Assembly: GCA_964533375.1 (NCBI GenBank)
Contig: CAZHLW010000001.1
Coordinates: 620,001-684,000, forward strand
From: CALREJ01 sp964533375
GTDB taxonomy: Bacteria > Patescibacteriota > Gracilibacteria > Peribacterales > Peribacteraceae
Direction of reading: 5' to 3'
Length of the DNA stretch: 64,000 nt
Positions 1 to 9,900 of the stretch are shown here, piece by piece. The stretch's first letter is position 1. Every line of letters begins with the position of its first letter. The translations under genes were made by a program, and so were the position numbers. The notes beneath the pieces were generated by a model that worked only from the letters and a program-made list of their open reading frames with translations, was not told the origin of the DNA and made no database searches.

Positions 1-330
1 GGTAATGGTGCCCACACCCGGGAAAATTCCCATCCAGTTCGCGATCATAATGAATAAGAAGAACGTTGCGACCATCGGGAATGCAATGCGTGTAAGCTTT
101 CTGTCCTGGAGAATGGAATCGAAGAATTCAAACAGTCCTTCCACAATCAGTTCCATCATCGCCTGGAAACGGCCGGGAATCAGTTTGTATCCGGTCAGTC
201 GTCCGGCAATGGCAAGGATCGTCAGAACGATCATGGCAAGCCAGGCCATCAGGAGCGTGTTTCTCAGCTCAAAATGACCGATATGCGTCAGTGTTTCAGA
301 AGCCAGTGTAGGAGCGTGAACGGTCGCCAT
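1..330 (-). CDS. atpB: F-type ATP synthase subunit a, N-terminal part (truncated by window edge)
   Basis: The reverse strand from ATG at 330 runs open for 110 codons to the window edge, so the C-terminal half is missing. Subunit a is the membrane stator protein that forms the ion half-channels next to the c-ring. Visible are a first transmembrane helix around residues 25-42, then the characteristic run GRFQAMMELIVEGLFEFF and a hydrophobic stretch ending in FIMIANWMGIFPG; the NWMG-type motif is typical of the family. The essential helix with the conserved Arg lies outside the window. The gene is the fourth of a minus-strand operon, 15 nt downstream of the small membrane subunit gene. Identification is confident from these motifs and the context. 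Confidence 0.93.
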   Translation of the reverse strand, partial: MATVHAPTLASETLTHIGHFELRNTLLMAWLAMIVLTILAIAGRLTGYKLIPGRFQAMMELIVEGLFEFFDSILQDRKLTRIAFPMVATFFLFIMIANWMGIFPGVGTIT

Positions 331-345
331 AGAAAGGAAAGAGGA

Positions 346-606
346 TTAGAGACGGGAGAGGATGCGTTTCATGCGGCGGTAGATGACGGTGCCGGAGAGA
401 GTGAGCGAGAGAACGAAGCCGAGGAGAATGAAGAGAGGGGTGGTTCCGTAGCGGGCATCGATGTGTGCGCCGCCGAATCCGAAGATGAAGGCCGGAACCG
501 CAATGATGTATCCGATTTCCCACACGAGTCCGAGAGCGCTCCACATATTCATCATTTCTTCCTGCTGTTTTGAATCGACGGGCGGAGGGGTGAGGGGTTC
601 GGTCAT
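346..606 (-). CDS. Small ATP synthase membrane protein, AtpQ/AtpZ/AtpI-like
   Basis: An 86-residue protein with a polar N-terminus and two transmembrane helices (about residues 27-50 and 55-78) separated by a short loop with DARYGTTP, ending in a basic tail. This is the layout of the ATPase_gene1 (AtpZ/AtpQ) family: a helix with GxxxG spacing, a D-x-x-x-G-T-x-P loop and a second helix. These proteins are thought to help assemble the c-ring or to bind Mg2+. Its start overlaps the atpC stop by 4 nt (ATGA), implying translational coupling. In N-ATPase operons atpQ lies between atpC and atpB, as here, but the usual atpR partner is not visible. Family assignment is by pattern only. Confidence 0.75.
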   Translation of the reverse strand: MTEPLTPPPVDSKQQEEMMNMWSALGLVWEIGYIIAVPAFIFGFGGAHIDARYGTTPLFILLGFVLSLTLSGTVIYRRMKRILSRL

Positions 607-1043
607 GAGTCAGACGGGAGAGTGGGGGCAAAGGAACGGCGGGAGCGGTAGCGGCGGACAGAGACGAAGCGTGCGAGTTCTTTCTCGAAGATGGCGGTTG
701 CCTCTGCGAAGCCTTCGGCATCTTCTCGCTTTTCGGTCATCAGTTTTTCCGCAGCATCACGTGCTTTTTCGACTGCGGCTTCTTCTAGGAGATCGGCACG
801 GTCCGCAATATCGGACAGAACGCGGACGGAGGTGCCATTCACTTCAATCACCCCGCGCGAGACCGCAAAGATCATTTCGCCTTTGTCCGTTTGGACGATT
901 GCAGATCCGGACTTGATGGTGGTAATGATCGGGATGTGATGCTCGAGGACAGTGATTTCGCCATCCATGGTCGGAAGTTGCACAGACAGTGCCGTGCCTT
1001 CGAAGACGGTGGAATCCGGTGTAATGATCTCGACGTGCATCAT
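603..1043 (-). CDS. atpC: F-type ATP synthase epsilon subunit
   Basis: A 146-residue epsilon subunit of the F1 central stalk, which couples rotation to catalysis and can inhibit ATP hydrolysis. The N-terminal beta-sandwich is recognisable (residues 1-85: HVEIITPDSTVFEG, then LPTMDGEITVLEHHIPIIT and GVIEVNGTSVRVLSD), followed by a helical domain rich in Ala/Glu/Arg (residues 88-130). The C-terminal tail, Arg/Ser-rich, is slightly longer than usual. It lies 19 nt downstream of atpD and overlaps the next gene by 4 nt. Two adjacent ATG codons are possible starts; no Shine-Dalgarno decides between them. Confidence 0.95.
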   Translation of the reverse strand: MMHVEIITPDSTVFEGTALSVQLPTMDGEITVLEHHIPIITTIKSGSAIVQTDKGEMIFAVSRGVIEVNGTSVRVLSDIADRADLLEEAAVEKARDAAEKLMTEKREDAEGFAEATAIFEKELARFVSVRRYRSRRSFAPTLPSDS

Positions 1044-1062
1044 GAGTGAATCAAAAGGAGAA

Positions 1063-2430
1063 TTATTCGCGGACTTCCTGGATAGAACCCTTCATATAGA
1101 AAGCCTGTTCGGGGACATCGTCGTACTCTCCATTCAGGATGGCCTGGAAGCTCTTTACCGTTTCCTCGCGGGAGACGAATTTACCGGCAATACCGGTGAA
1201 CATTTCCGCAACGAAGAACGGCTGACTGAGGAAGCGCTGGATTTTGCGAGCGCGCTGCACCGCTTTCTTGTCGTCTTCGGACAGTTCTTCCATACCGAGA
1301 ATCGCGATAATGTCCTGCAATTCCTTGTAGCGCTGAAGAATCTTCTGCACACCGCGGGCGGTGTTGTAGTGCTCTTCTCCAACAATTGCCGGAGTCAGCA
1401 CGGTGGATGTGGATTCGAGAGGATCGACCGCCGGATAAATACCGAGGTCGGAGAGTGCGCGGGTGAGCACAATCGTTGAGTCGAGGTGACCGAAAGTCGT
1501 AGCCGGAGCCGGGTCGGTCAAGTCATCCGCAGGAACGTACACGGCCTGCACGGAAGTGATGGAACCTTTTTTCGTGGACGTAATGCGCTCCTGCACCTGT
1601 CCCATTTCCGTCGCCAGCGTCGGCTGGTAACCCACCGCAGACGGAATGCGACCAAGCAGAGCGGAGAGTTCTGCTCCGGCCTGGGTGAAGCGGAAGATGT
1701 TATCAATGAAGAGCAGCACATCGCGTCCTTCTTCGTCGCGGAAGTATTCCGCCATGGAGAGTCCGGAAAGAGCCACGCGCAGACGTGGTCCAGGCGGCTC
1801 GTTCATCTGACCGAACACGAGGGCGGTTTTGTCGAGCACTCCGGATTCCTTCATTTCGTAGTAAAGGTCGTTTCCTTCGCGGGAGCGCTCTCCCACACCG
1901 GCAAACACGGAGTATCCACCGTGCGCAGTTGCCACGGAGTAGATGAGTTCTTTCACAATAACGGTCTTTCCGACTCCGGCTCCGCCAAAGAGACCGACTT
2001 TACCTCCTTTCAGAATCGGACAGATGAGGTCGATCACTTTGATTCCTGTTTCGAGGATTTCCGTTTCTGTAGCCTGGTCGGTAAACAAAGGTGCAGGACG
2101 GTGGATCGGGAAATACTTCTTTGCTTTCTCGAATTTCATACCGTCAATCGGCTCGCCAAGCACATCGAACATGCGTCCGAGTGTTTCCGGGCCAACCGGC
2201 ACACTGATGGGTGCTCCGGTATCTTCTACTTCAACGCCTCGCTGCAGACCGTCTGTCGATCCCATCGCGACCGTGCGGACGACACCGTTATTCAGGTGCT
2301 GCTGCACTTCGAGCACGAGTGTCTGATCACCATTTTTCACCGTGAGAGCGTTATAAATTTTGGGAGACTGGCTACCCTCGAAGGTGCAGTCTACCACCGC
2401 TCCAACCACTTGAACGACTGATCCTGGCAT
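1063..2430 (-). CDS. atpD: F-type ATP synthase beta subunit
   Basis: A 455-residue catalytic beta subunit of F1. Seen are the Walker A motif GGAGVGKT, the Walker B segment DVLLFIDNIFRFTQAG, the signature region PSAVGYQPTLATEMGQ and the PAPATTFGHLDSTIVL region typical of beta, so it is not an alpha subunit or Rho. Length is normal (about 460). It is the first gene of the visible minus-strand operon; the order atpD-atpC-atpQ-like-atpB differs from the common atpBEFHAGDC order and resembles N-ATPase operons. The alpha, gamma, delta, b and c genes are not in the window. A 144-nt gap separates it from the divergent gene at 2575. Confidence 0.97.
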   Translation of the reverse strand: MPGSVVQVVGAVVDCTFEGSQSPKIYNALTVKNGDQTLVLEVQQHLNNGVVRTVAMGSTDGLQRGVEVEDTGAPISVPVGPETLGRMFDVLGEPIDGMKFEKAKKYFPIHRPAPLFTDQATETEILETGIKVIDLICPILKGGKVGLFGGAGVGKTVIVKELIYSVATAHGGYSVFAGVGERSREGNDLYYEMKESGVLDKTALVFGQMNEPPGPRLRVALSGLSMAEYFRDEEGRDVLLFIDNIFRFTQAGAELSALLGRIPSAVGYQPTLATEMGQVQERITSTKKGSITSVQAVYVPADDLTDPAPATTFGHLDSTIVLTRALSDLGIYPAVDPLESTSTVLTPAIVGEEHYNTARGVQKILQRYKELQDIIAILGMEELSEDDKKAVQRARKIQRFLSQPFFVAEMFTGIAGKFVSREETVKSFQAILNGEYDDVPEQAFYMKGSIQEVRE

Positions 2431-2561
2431 ATAGAAGGAAGATAAATGATAAATGAAATTCCTGAAACTTTAGGGGACGCTAGCAGAGGTCGGCATTTTT
2501 TCCAAGGGTCTTTGAAGCCACTTTGGAAAGACTCTGACTTCTGCATCGAAACCGCTCCTGA

Positions 2562-2567
2562 TACACT
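2562..2567 (+). promoter_or_regulatory. Candidate -10 box of a leaderless promoter
   Basis: TACACT lies 7 nt before the ATG at 2575, so transcription would start at the start codon itself. No clear -35 was identified. It fits the repeated spacing seen at other genes in this window. Confidence 0.4.
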
Positions 2568-2574
2568 CCTTTCC

Positions 2575-3603
2575 ATGCGCTTCCGACCGCAATACATCGC
2601 ATGTATTCTTTGTTTCTTTTTGCAGGGAGCGCCTGTATTTGCCGCAGAAACATACATTACGCCCGTGCGTGCACTGTCGTCTGATCAGTACACCATTCTG
2701 TCCCAATACCGGGAATCCGCTGATGGAACCGTCGAGGGCGCCGGTGCTTTCCTCAAAATTTCTTACACTTCGAGCGTGGATCTGAACGGATACGTCGCCA
2801 TTATGAACAACGACCTGACGTACAACCCCGCAGAGATGAACAGCTTCACGCTGCCTGCAAATAAGGAAGGCGTTGCAATTGTCGATCTGCGGACACTGCC
2901 CACCTGGACTCCGTCCGATCACACGTTCTATTTGTCGTTCCTCAGTTCCACAGTCCAGACAGACACACAGTTCCAGGAAATGAGCCTCATAGCCCCGAAA
3001 TTTACCGACACTATTACTGCCTCTTTTTTGCATCTGTTTGCAACAGAACCCTACTGGGTATCGTCTGCCCATCTGCTTCGGGGCTATAGCATGCTGCACA
3101 TATCTGCATCAATGATCCTTGGAATAATACTTCTTCTGTGGATCATCATTATTCTTCTAAAGAAGCGCTCACTCGGTACTCCTCTTATCCTCACGTCGAT
3201 CATCGCCGCATCACTTCTTTATAGTGCGCGCGTCGCTGTTGATCTGACTTTGCACACCATCAACCATGTAAAGGAATGGACGACTGACTACACCTATACA
3301 CAGGCCGGCGATCTCTATTCCATTGCCGATGTCATCAAAAAAGATCCTTCGGCCAAGTCCATCAGTGTCTGCTTCAGCAGCACCGATTACTACGCGAAGT
3401 TGCTGCGTTATCTCGTGTATCCGATTCCGGTGAAACTTGAAGGAACGCTCACACCCGACACGACGCACGTCCTTGTCACGCACGATCTCAACTGGACGGA
3501 AAAAGACGAACGACTGGTGTGCGGATCGATTGATGTGCCGGCAACGCTCATCAAAAAATTTGATGATGGCAGTGTTCTTTATTCTATTACACGTAAGCAA
3601 TGA
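2575..3603 (+). CDS. Exported membrane protein of unknown function
   Basis: A 342-residue protein. The reading frame is open from 2446, but the ATG at 2575 gives a clean signal peptide (MRFRPQYIACILCFFLQG, cleavage near FAAE) and has a -10-like box 7 nt upstream, so this start is preferred. An extracellular beta-rich region follows (about 25-165), then two transmembrane helices (about 180-200 and 208-228), then a soluble C-terminal domain of about 110 residues. I recognise no family. It overlaps the next gene by 4 nt (ATGA), so the two are probably co-translated. The partner resembles a polytopic sugar transferase, so a role in surface glycan assembly is possible but is inference only. Confidence 0.75.
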   Translation: MRFRPQYIACILCFFLQGAPVFAAETYITPVRALSSDQYTILSQYRESADGTVEGAGAFLKISYTSSVDLNGYVAIMNNDLTYNPAEMNSFTLPANKEGVAIVDLRTLPTWTPSDHTFYLSFLSSTVQTDTQFQEMSLIAPKFTDTITASFLHLFATEPYWVSSAHLLRGYSMLHISASMILGIILLLWIIIILLKKRSLGTPLILTSIIAASLLYSARVAVDLTLHTINHVKEWTTDYTYTQAGDLYSIADVIKKDPSAKSISVCFSSTDYYAKLLRYLVYPIPVKLEGTLTPDTTHVLVTHDLNWTEKDERLVCGSIDVPATLIKKFDDGSVLYSITRKQ

Positions 3604-4961
3604 GCGCATTTGTTTTCCTCTTCTGGCTCGTTGTACTGATCATTGAAGGATCATTGCTTGCAGCGTTGATTCTGCGATCAAAGATGCTCTCACCATTGAC
3701 GATCAGTCTTGGTCTGCCGCTTGCTGCGCTTTGCAATGCGATCATCGTTTTTGTATGCACGATGACGACGATCCCGCTGACGTTTGTGTCGATGCTGATT
3801 GGACATGCAGTGATTATTGGCATTTTTGGGTTCATGCGAAAAAAATGGGGATCGAAGATTGATAGCACGATTCAATCATTTTCCATTATCAATTTTCCAT
3901 TTTCCATTCGCATTATCTGCATCACTCTTTTAGCAATCCACTGCGCTTTCTCCTTCGCGCATTCCGTTATCCTCCCAACCTACCACATCGACAGTCTGAC
4001 CAACTGGACCATGCGTTCGAAGGTGTCTTTTTACGACCGCGCGATTGCGTTTGATGCAACCGAAGTGCGGGGTGTTGCAAAGCCGCAGTATCCCATTTTA
4101 TTCCATGCTCTGCAGATTACTGTCAACGAAGGCAACGCCGAATGGAGCGACAGAAGTGCAAACGCCATTCACTTCTTCCTGACACTTTCGTCGTTGATCG
4201 CACTCTTCCTTCTCATCAAAAGAAAAAAGGGACTTGATCAGGCACTTGTTTGCATCACACTCATCACCGGTATTCCGCTCCTCACACTGCATCTTTCGCA
4301 AGGCTATGGAGATCTGCCGCTTGTACTTTTCCTCTGTCTGTCATTCATCGCTCTCTGGCTCTCGCGTGCAGAAAACGATGCGAAGTGGTTGATGCTCTCG
4401 GGACTTTTCATGGCCGCGGGCGTCTGGACGAAATCCGAAGGACTGTTTGTGGGACTGATTCCGTGGATCGCATTTGTTTCCCTTGATGTACGAAACCCTG
4501 ATCGTCGCCGGCAGATGATGAAACCTGCAATCATCGGAGTTATCACAGCGATTATTTTTCCATTCTTCCTCCTGACACAAGGTCTGGGCCTCACACCGCA
4601 CGGTTCCGATGCACGGCTTGAGTGGCATCCGGAAATTCTCGACGATATTCTCTCCGGTCTGTTTGCGAGCGGATCGATGGGCATTGTGTGGTACGCCATC
4701 GCAATCTGCTCTGCTCTTCTTTTGCTCCGCTTCCGGAAAAAAGACGAAAGCGTTGATGAGTCTGCGATGATCCTGGGACTCTGGGCGCTCTTCAGTCTCC
4801 TCCTTATAATTGGAACATACGTATTTACGCCAAATGCCGCTTTTGTGGCAAATGGTGAGTCATATTACCGCCAATTAATGATTCCGGCTTCCCTCTTTTT
4901 CCTGTGGTTTGTAGCCAGCTTCAAAAGCCCATCCTCACTCCCCTCTTCGGAACAGGCATAG
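3600..4961 (+). CDS. Polytopic membrane protein, GT39/PMT-like glycosyltransferase candidate
   Basis: A 453-residue protein with about ten to eleven hydrophobic helices, a large early extracytoplasmic loop containing TNWTMRSKVSFYD, and later loops with KSEGLFVGLIPW. The layout (N-terminal helix, acidic or aromatic first loop, alternating helices) is that of lipid-linked-sugar mannosyltransferases (GT39/GT83, C-clan). The DE/DD catalytic signature of the first loop is not clear, so substrate and activity are unknown. The start ATG overlaps the upstream stop by 4 nt. Around 3875-3909 the coding sequence contains AT-rich repeat words (TTCCATTATCAATTTTCC) like those in intergenic repeats of this window. 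There is no SD site; translation probably depends on coupling. Confidence 0.7.
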   Translation: MSAFVFLFWLVVLIIEGSLLAALILRSKMLSPLTISLGLPLAALCNAIIVFVCTMTTIPLTFVSMLIGHAVIIGIFGFMRKKWGSKIDSTIQSFSIINFPFSIRIICITLLAIHCAFSFAHSVILPTYHIDSLTNWTMRSKVSFYDRAIAFDATEVRGVAKPQYPILFHALQITVNEGNAEWSDRSANAIHFFLTLSSLIALFLLIKRKKGLDQALVCITLITGIPLLTLHLSQGYGDLPLVLFLCLSFIALWLSRAENDAKWLMLSGLFMAAGVWTKSEGLFVGLIPWIAFVSLDVRNPDRRRQMMKPAIIGVITAIIFPFFLLTQGLGLTPHGSDARLEWHPEILDDILSGLFASGSMGIVWYAIAICSALLLLRFRKKDESVDESAMILGLWALFSLLLIIGTYVFTPNAAFVANGESYYRQLMIPASLFFLWFVASFKSPSSLPSSEQA

Positions 4962-4962
4962 T

Positions 4963-4991
4963 TTGCAAATATAGTGAATAAATGTTATAAT
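4963..4991 (+). promoter_or_regulatory. Sigma-70-type promoter for the EamA gene
   Basis: TTGCAA at 4963-4968 and a perfect TATAAT at 4986-4991 are separated by 17 nt. The ATG follows 13 nt after the -10, leaving a leader of only about 6 nt and no room for a Shine-Dalgarno site. Confidence 0.8.
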
Positions 4992-5004
4992 AATTAAAAC
5001 AAAC

Positions 5005-6006
5005 ATGCTCACCATCCCCTTTCCGCACAGGCCGATTTTCCGCCAGAAAACAGAGGAAAAGAACGACGAGCGGGCTGCGGGCTGGATTGCCCTGACCATC
5101 AGTACAATTTCCGGTTCTACATTTACCGGTTTTGCGAAAGTGCTGACGACCGCATTGTCTTCATTGTCGCTGATGCTTGTGAGCGAAGTACTGACCGCCT
5201 TCTTTGTGATTTTCTCCTACGGATTCTTGCCGATCTTCCGGCGTGTCCGGCAGATGCATAAGAGAGATGTCATGTGGCTGTGGATTGTGTCTTTCCTGAA
5301 TGGTGTGGTGGGCCCGATGCTGCTTTTTGCCGGACTCTATTACACCAGTGCCGTGAACGCCGTGTTCTACTCGAACATGCAGATGGTGTTTATTGTGGTG
5401 CTTGCAGCGTTTGTTCTGAAAGAAAAAATCACCTCGGCACATCACGCTGCCATTTTCACCATCATGGCCGGAACAGTTGTGATCAGCCTACGCGGATTTA
5501 CGGAAGGGTTGTCGCTGCAGCTAGGAGACATTCTGGTGATTGCATCGTCTCTCGGCTACGCAGCAGGAAGCATTTACTACCGCAAACATCTGTCGCACAT
5601 TGAACCGCACGTCGCGCTCCTCATGCGCAGCATCACGGCTATTCTCACATTCTTCGCCGTCTCACCATTCTTATCCCATCCGTTCATCAGTGAAGTCACC
5701 AGTTTCCCGGTTGCCCTTATTCCCGCACTGCTTGGCTTTGGATTCATCGGACGTTTTTTAAACAGCGTCACCTACTACCAGGCAATCGACAGGCTGGAAC
5801 TGACAATAGTGTCTCTTGTCGGAAGCCTGGGAATTATCGGCAGTATCCTGTTTGCGTACGTCTACCTTGGTGAGCCGATTGCGTGGTACCACTATTTGGG
5901 TGGCGCATTCATTATTCTTGGTACTATCCTGCTGGAAGTGGTCGGTGCGCATCCGGACGAAGAGCACCTCGAAATGCACCTCATGCAGAAGGGATCCGTG
6001 GTCTAA
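5005..6006 (+). CDS. EamA/DMT-family transporter
   Basis: A 333-residue inner-membrane protein with about ten transmembrane helices in two repeated halves (roughly residues 25-165 and 170-310), the pattern of the drug/metabolite transporter superfamily. Motifs seen include GLYYTSAVNAVFYSNMQMVFIVVLAAFVLKE at the end of the first EamA repeat and YVYLGEPIAWYHYLGGAFIILGTIL at the end of the second. These proteins export amino acids, nucleotide-sugars or other metabolites; the substrate here cannot be read from sequence. It is transcribed from its own strong promoter just upstream. It ends 3 nt before the converging SLH-protein gene, with no hairpin between them. Confidence 0.9.
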   Translation: MLTIPFPHRPIFRQKTEEKNDERAAGWIALTISTISGSTFTGFAKVLTTALSSLSLMLVSEVLTAFFVIFSYGFLPIFRRVRQMHKRDVMWLWIVSFLNGVVGPMLLFAGLYYTSAVNAVFYSNMQMVFIVVLAAFVLKEKITSAHHAAIFTIMAGTVVISLRGFTEGLSLQLGDILVIASSLGYAAGSIYYRKHLSHIEPHVALLMRSITAILTFFAVSPFLSHPFISEVTSFPVALIPALLGFGFIGRFLNSVTYYQAIDRLELTIVSLVGSLGIIGSILFAYVYLGEPIAWYHYLGGAFIILGTILLEVVGAHPDEEHLEMHLMQKGSVV

Positions 6007-6009
6007 CAG

Positions 6010-6876
6010 TTACTCAATTTTTCCGTAGACCTGCAATCCAAGTGTGACTATTTTTGCGAATTCCGCGCGTGTGACAGGGTCATTCGGACCGAATGCACCT
6101 GTTGGTTCACCGCTGATGTTTGTGTAGCCGGATACTATGCCATCCATCTTTGCTTTTGCGATGTACGATCCAAATTGCATAGTGGGCGTAACATCGGTAA
6201 AGACAATGCCGGAACCCGTGTCCGGCAACGTGTTGAAAGCATGTAGCAATGTAACAACCACCTCCGCGCGCGTTGCGTTTCTGTGCGCATCAACCGATCC
6301 ATCCTGATACACCGGCCACTGCTTTGCCTCCGCACAAGAGAAATACGGAACAGACCAGCTACCGGATGCTGTCACGTTGATAGTCGGCGTGGCACAGTCT
6401 GTTGGTGATACGCCGATTGCAGAGACAACGACTTTCGCCATTTGTTCGATAGTCACATTGTCCCCCGGCCCAAAACGCCCCGTCGGATTTCCTGCTTCAT
6501 CTCTGTAGCCGGACACGAGTCCCCTGTCGGCAATATCGCGAATATAGGGCGCGAACCACTCGCTGCGCGGTACATCCGCAAGAGTCACCTGCTGGCTGCC
6601 TACACTGATCGTTACAAAATCATCCGTGCGCTCTTTGCGCTTTTCATCGAGCACGCTGCCCGGAAGATCCTCTGCATGTGACAGATCCGGAAAGAGTTCC
6701 GGACTCATCTGAAACTGCATGTCTGTCTGCTGCTGATTTTCCTGCATCATTTCTCCATCAATCACCCCTTCCCAGATATCGCTCTCTTCCATCAGCGTTT
6801 CCCACGACGTAGCCGCAAGAGCGGTATTGCTGACAGTCAGGAACCCCATGAGGAATAGTGACGATATCTTTCTCAT
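6010..6876 (-). CDS. SLH-domain surface protein
   Basis: A 288-residue exported protein with three S-layer homology repeats. The chosen ATG at 6876 gives a signal peptide (MRKISSLFLMGFLTVSNTAL, cleavage after ALA); an in-frame ATG 12 nt upstream is an alternative. After an acidic linker, SLH repeats start near residues 105, 165 and 220: WFAPYIRDIADRGLVSGY, then WSVPYFSCAEAKQWP, then FGSYIAKAKMDGIVSGY, with the FGPGD/FGPND and VTRAEFAK segments typical of the domain. SLH domains attach proteins to secondary cell-wall polymer or the S-layer. The start is only 68 nt from the divergent carB start, so they share a short promoter region. Confidence 0.88.
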   Translation of the reverse strand: MRKISSLFLMGFLTVSNTALAATSWETLMEESDIWEGVIDGEMMQENQQQTDMQFQMSPELFPDLSHAEDLPGSVLDEKRKERTDDFVTISVGSQQVTLADVPRSEWFAPYIRDIADRGLVSGYRDEAGNPTGRFGPGDNVTIEQMAKVVVSAIGVSPTDCATPTINVTASGSWSVPYFSCAEAKQWPVYQDGSVDAHRNATRAEVVVTLLHAFNTLPDTGSGIVFTDVTPTMQFGSYIAKAKMDGIVSGYTNISGEPTGAFGPNDPVTRAEFAKIVTLGLQVYGKIE

Positions 6877-6944
6877 GGAGGCGATCATAACAGAGACAGA
6901 AGAAGGTTGCATCGGTTTGTTTTCTTCTGTACTCTCCCGCGGAC

Positions 6945-9900
6945 ATGACGGGAACCGACACGACCAAGGCCCCCGATGCCGCCTCAACTGGCGGGGGGAG
7001 TCAGTTTTCTGAAATCAAAACCATTCTCCTGCTCGGATCCGGTGCCCTGAAGATCGGCGAAGCCGGCGAATTCGACTATTCCGGCAGCCAGGCCATCAAG
7101 GCGTTTAAGGAAGAGGGAAAGCGCGTAGTGCTTATCAACCCGAACATTGCCACAAACCAGACCAGCTGGGGCCTTGCTGACGTCGTGTACTTCGTGCCGG
7201 TCACGCCGCAGTTTGTGGAAGATGTTATTAAGAAAGAAAAGCCCGATGCAATTTCCGTGAGTTTCGGCGGACAGACCGCGCTCAACTGCGGTATGAAGCT
7301 GGATGAGTCCGGCATCCTGAAGCAGTACAACGTCGTGATACTCGGAACGCCCATCGACGCCGTCCGCAAAACCGAAGACCGGGCTGCGTTCAACGCGGAA
7401 CTCCGGACTATTGACGTAAGCGTGCCGCGCTCGTTTGCGTGTGCGACGGTCGACGAGGGAATTAAAGCTGCAGAGCAGATCAATTTCCCGGTGATTGTGC
7501 GCGGATCATTCGCGCTGGGCGGGAAAGGAAGCGGCCGCGCATCGAACATGGAAGAGCTGAAAGAACTGCTCGGTACATCGTATGTGGAATCGAGCACCGT
7601 GCTTGTGGAAGAAGATCTGACGGGATGGAAAGAACTCGAATACGAAATCGTGCGCGATAGTGCAGACAACTGCATAACGGTCTGCAACATGGAGAACGTC
7701 GATCCGCTTGGTATTCATACCGGTGAATCGATTGTGGTGGCGCCCAGCCAGACGCTCGATAACACGGATCATCAGATGCTGCGGTCACTCGCGCATAAAG
7801 TCATCCGCCACTTCGGCATTGTTGGTGAATGTAACATCCAGTTCGCTCTTAATCCGAAGTCCCGTGAGTACCGCGTGATTGAAGTGAACGCCCGCCTCAG
7901 CCGCAGCTCCGCACTTGCCTCGAAGGCAACAGGGTATCCGCTCGCGTTTGTTGCTGCGAAGCTTGCTCTTGGCTACACATTGCCGAGCATTCGCAATGCA
8001 ATCACGAAAGTAACCTGTGCCGACTTCGAACCAGCTCTCGACTATGTGGCTGTGAAAATCCCCCGCTGGGATCTGCAGAAATTCCGCCATGTGTCGGACC
8101 AGGTCACAAGCGAAATGAAATCCGTGGGAGAAGTGATGGCACTCGGCCGCACGTTTGAAGAAGCACTGCAGAAGGCGCTGCGTATGCTGAATATCGGTGC
8201 TGATGGGTTGTACCCGATCCCTTTCCCGTTTGAAAATCTCACACACGAAGTAAAGCGCCCAACACCTCGTCGTCTTTTTGCCGTCGCGAAAGCACTTGCC
8301 GGGGAATGGAGTGTAGAAGAAGTGAATATCGCAACCGGCATCGACCGCTGGTTCCTCGATCGCATTAAAGCATGTGCGGATCTCCTGAAGCAGCTCGTGA
8401 AGCAGAGCGCGGGAACCATCGATCCGGAATTGCTGAGAGCACTGAAAAAGGCTGGCTTCTCAGACCCATCCATCGGAAAAACCATCAATCAGCCTGCAGA
8501 AAAGATCCGCGAGATGCGCATCCAGCACGGCATTACACCGGTCGTAAAACAGATTGATACGCTTGCAGGGGAATTCCCGGCTCAGACAAACTACATGTAC
8601 CTGACGTATCACGGAACCGAACACGACATCACGTTCACTCAGAATAAAAAGCCGCGCGCGATTGTGCTGGGTGGCGGACCGTATTCTATCGGCTCCTCCG
8701 TGGAATTTGACTGGTGCTGCGTGCAGACCGTGCATGAATTCCAGAAGCAGGGCTACGAAGTCGCGATGATCAACAGTAACCCTGAAACCGTGAGCACGGA
8801 CTACGACGAATGCGATCTGCTCTTTTTTGAACAGCTGACCGAAGAGCGCGTGCGCGATATTGCCGATCTGCTACAGCCTGAGGGAATCGTCGTGTCGATG
8901 GGTGGACAGATTCCCAACTCGCTCTCTCCGAAACTCGCAAAAGCGGGACTGAAAATTATCGGCACTGATCCTGCGGACATCGACCGCGCGGAAGACCGCA
9001 ACAAATTCGGCGCACTTCTTGATGTGCTCGAAGTCGATCAGCCGGAGTGGAAAGAATTCACCGATTACGATTCCGCTCTCACCTTTGCCCGCAGCGTGAA
9101 CTTCCCCGTGATTGTCCGTCCGAGCTATGTGCTGTCCGGTGCCGCAATGGCGGTTGTGCATTCGGAGGAAGCATTGCAGTCATTCCTCGACCAGGCCGCG
9201 CTCGTGAGTAAAGATGCTCCGGTGGTTATCTCCAAGTTTGAAATCAACGCAAAAGAAATTGAGTTTGATGGCGTCGCACAAAACGGCGAGCTCTTGCTCT
9301 ACGCAATTTCCGAGCACATTGAAAATGCAGGTGTTCACTCGGGTGATGCCACACTTGTTCTGCCGCCGCAACGCGTGCACATTGAAACGATTCGTAAGTT
9401 GAAAGTAATTGCCAAGAAAATCGCAAAAGGTCTGAACATTTCCGGACCATTCAACATTCAGTTCCTCGCACGCGATAACAAACTGAAAGTGATCGAGTGT
9501 AACCTCCGCGCATCCCGCAGCTTCCCGTTTGCAAGCAAAGTGACCGGCGAAAACTTTGCCGTGCTGGCTGCAAAGGCACTCCTTCATAAAGCCCCGACCG
9601 GTATTTCCTACCAGACCCTCGACCTTGATCACGTAGCCGTGAAAGCCGCACAATTCAGCTTCTCTCGCCTGAAAGGTGCCGATCCCCGCCTGGGAGTCGA
9701 AATGGTAAGCACTGGAGAAGTTGCGTGTTTTGGAGAGAGCGCAGAGCAAGCGTTGCTGATTGCCCTTATGGCTGTCGGTTTCCGCGCTCCGCAGAAAAAT
9801 ATCATCCTCACAATCGGACGCCTGGAAGACAAAGTATCGTTGCTACCGACTATTCAGGCCCTCCATGAAATGGGCTTTGTGCTGTATGCCACGCTCAACA

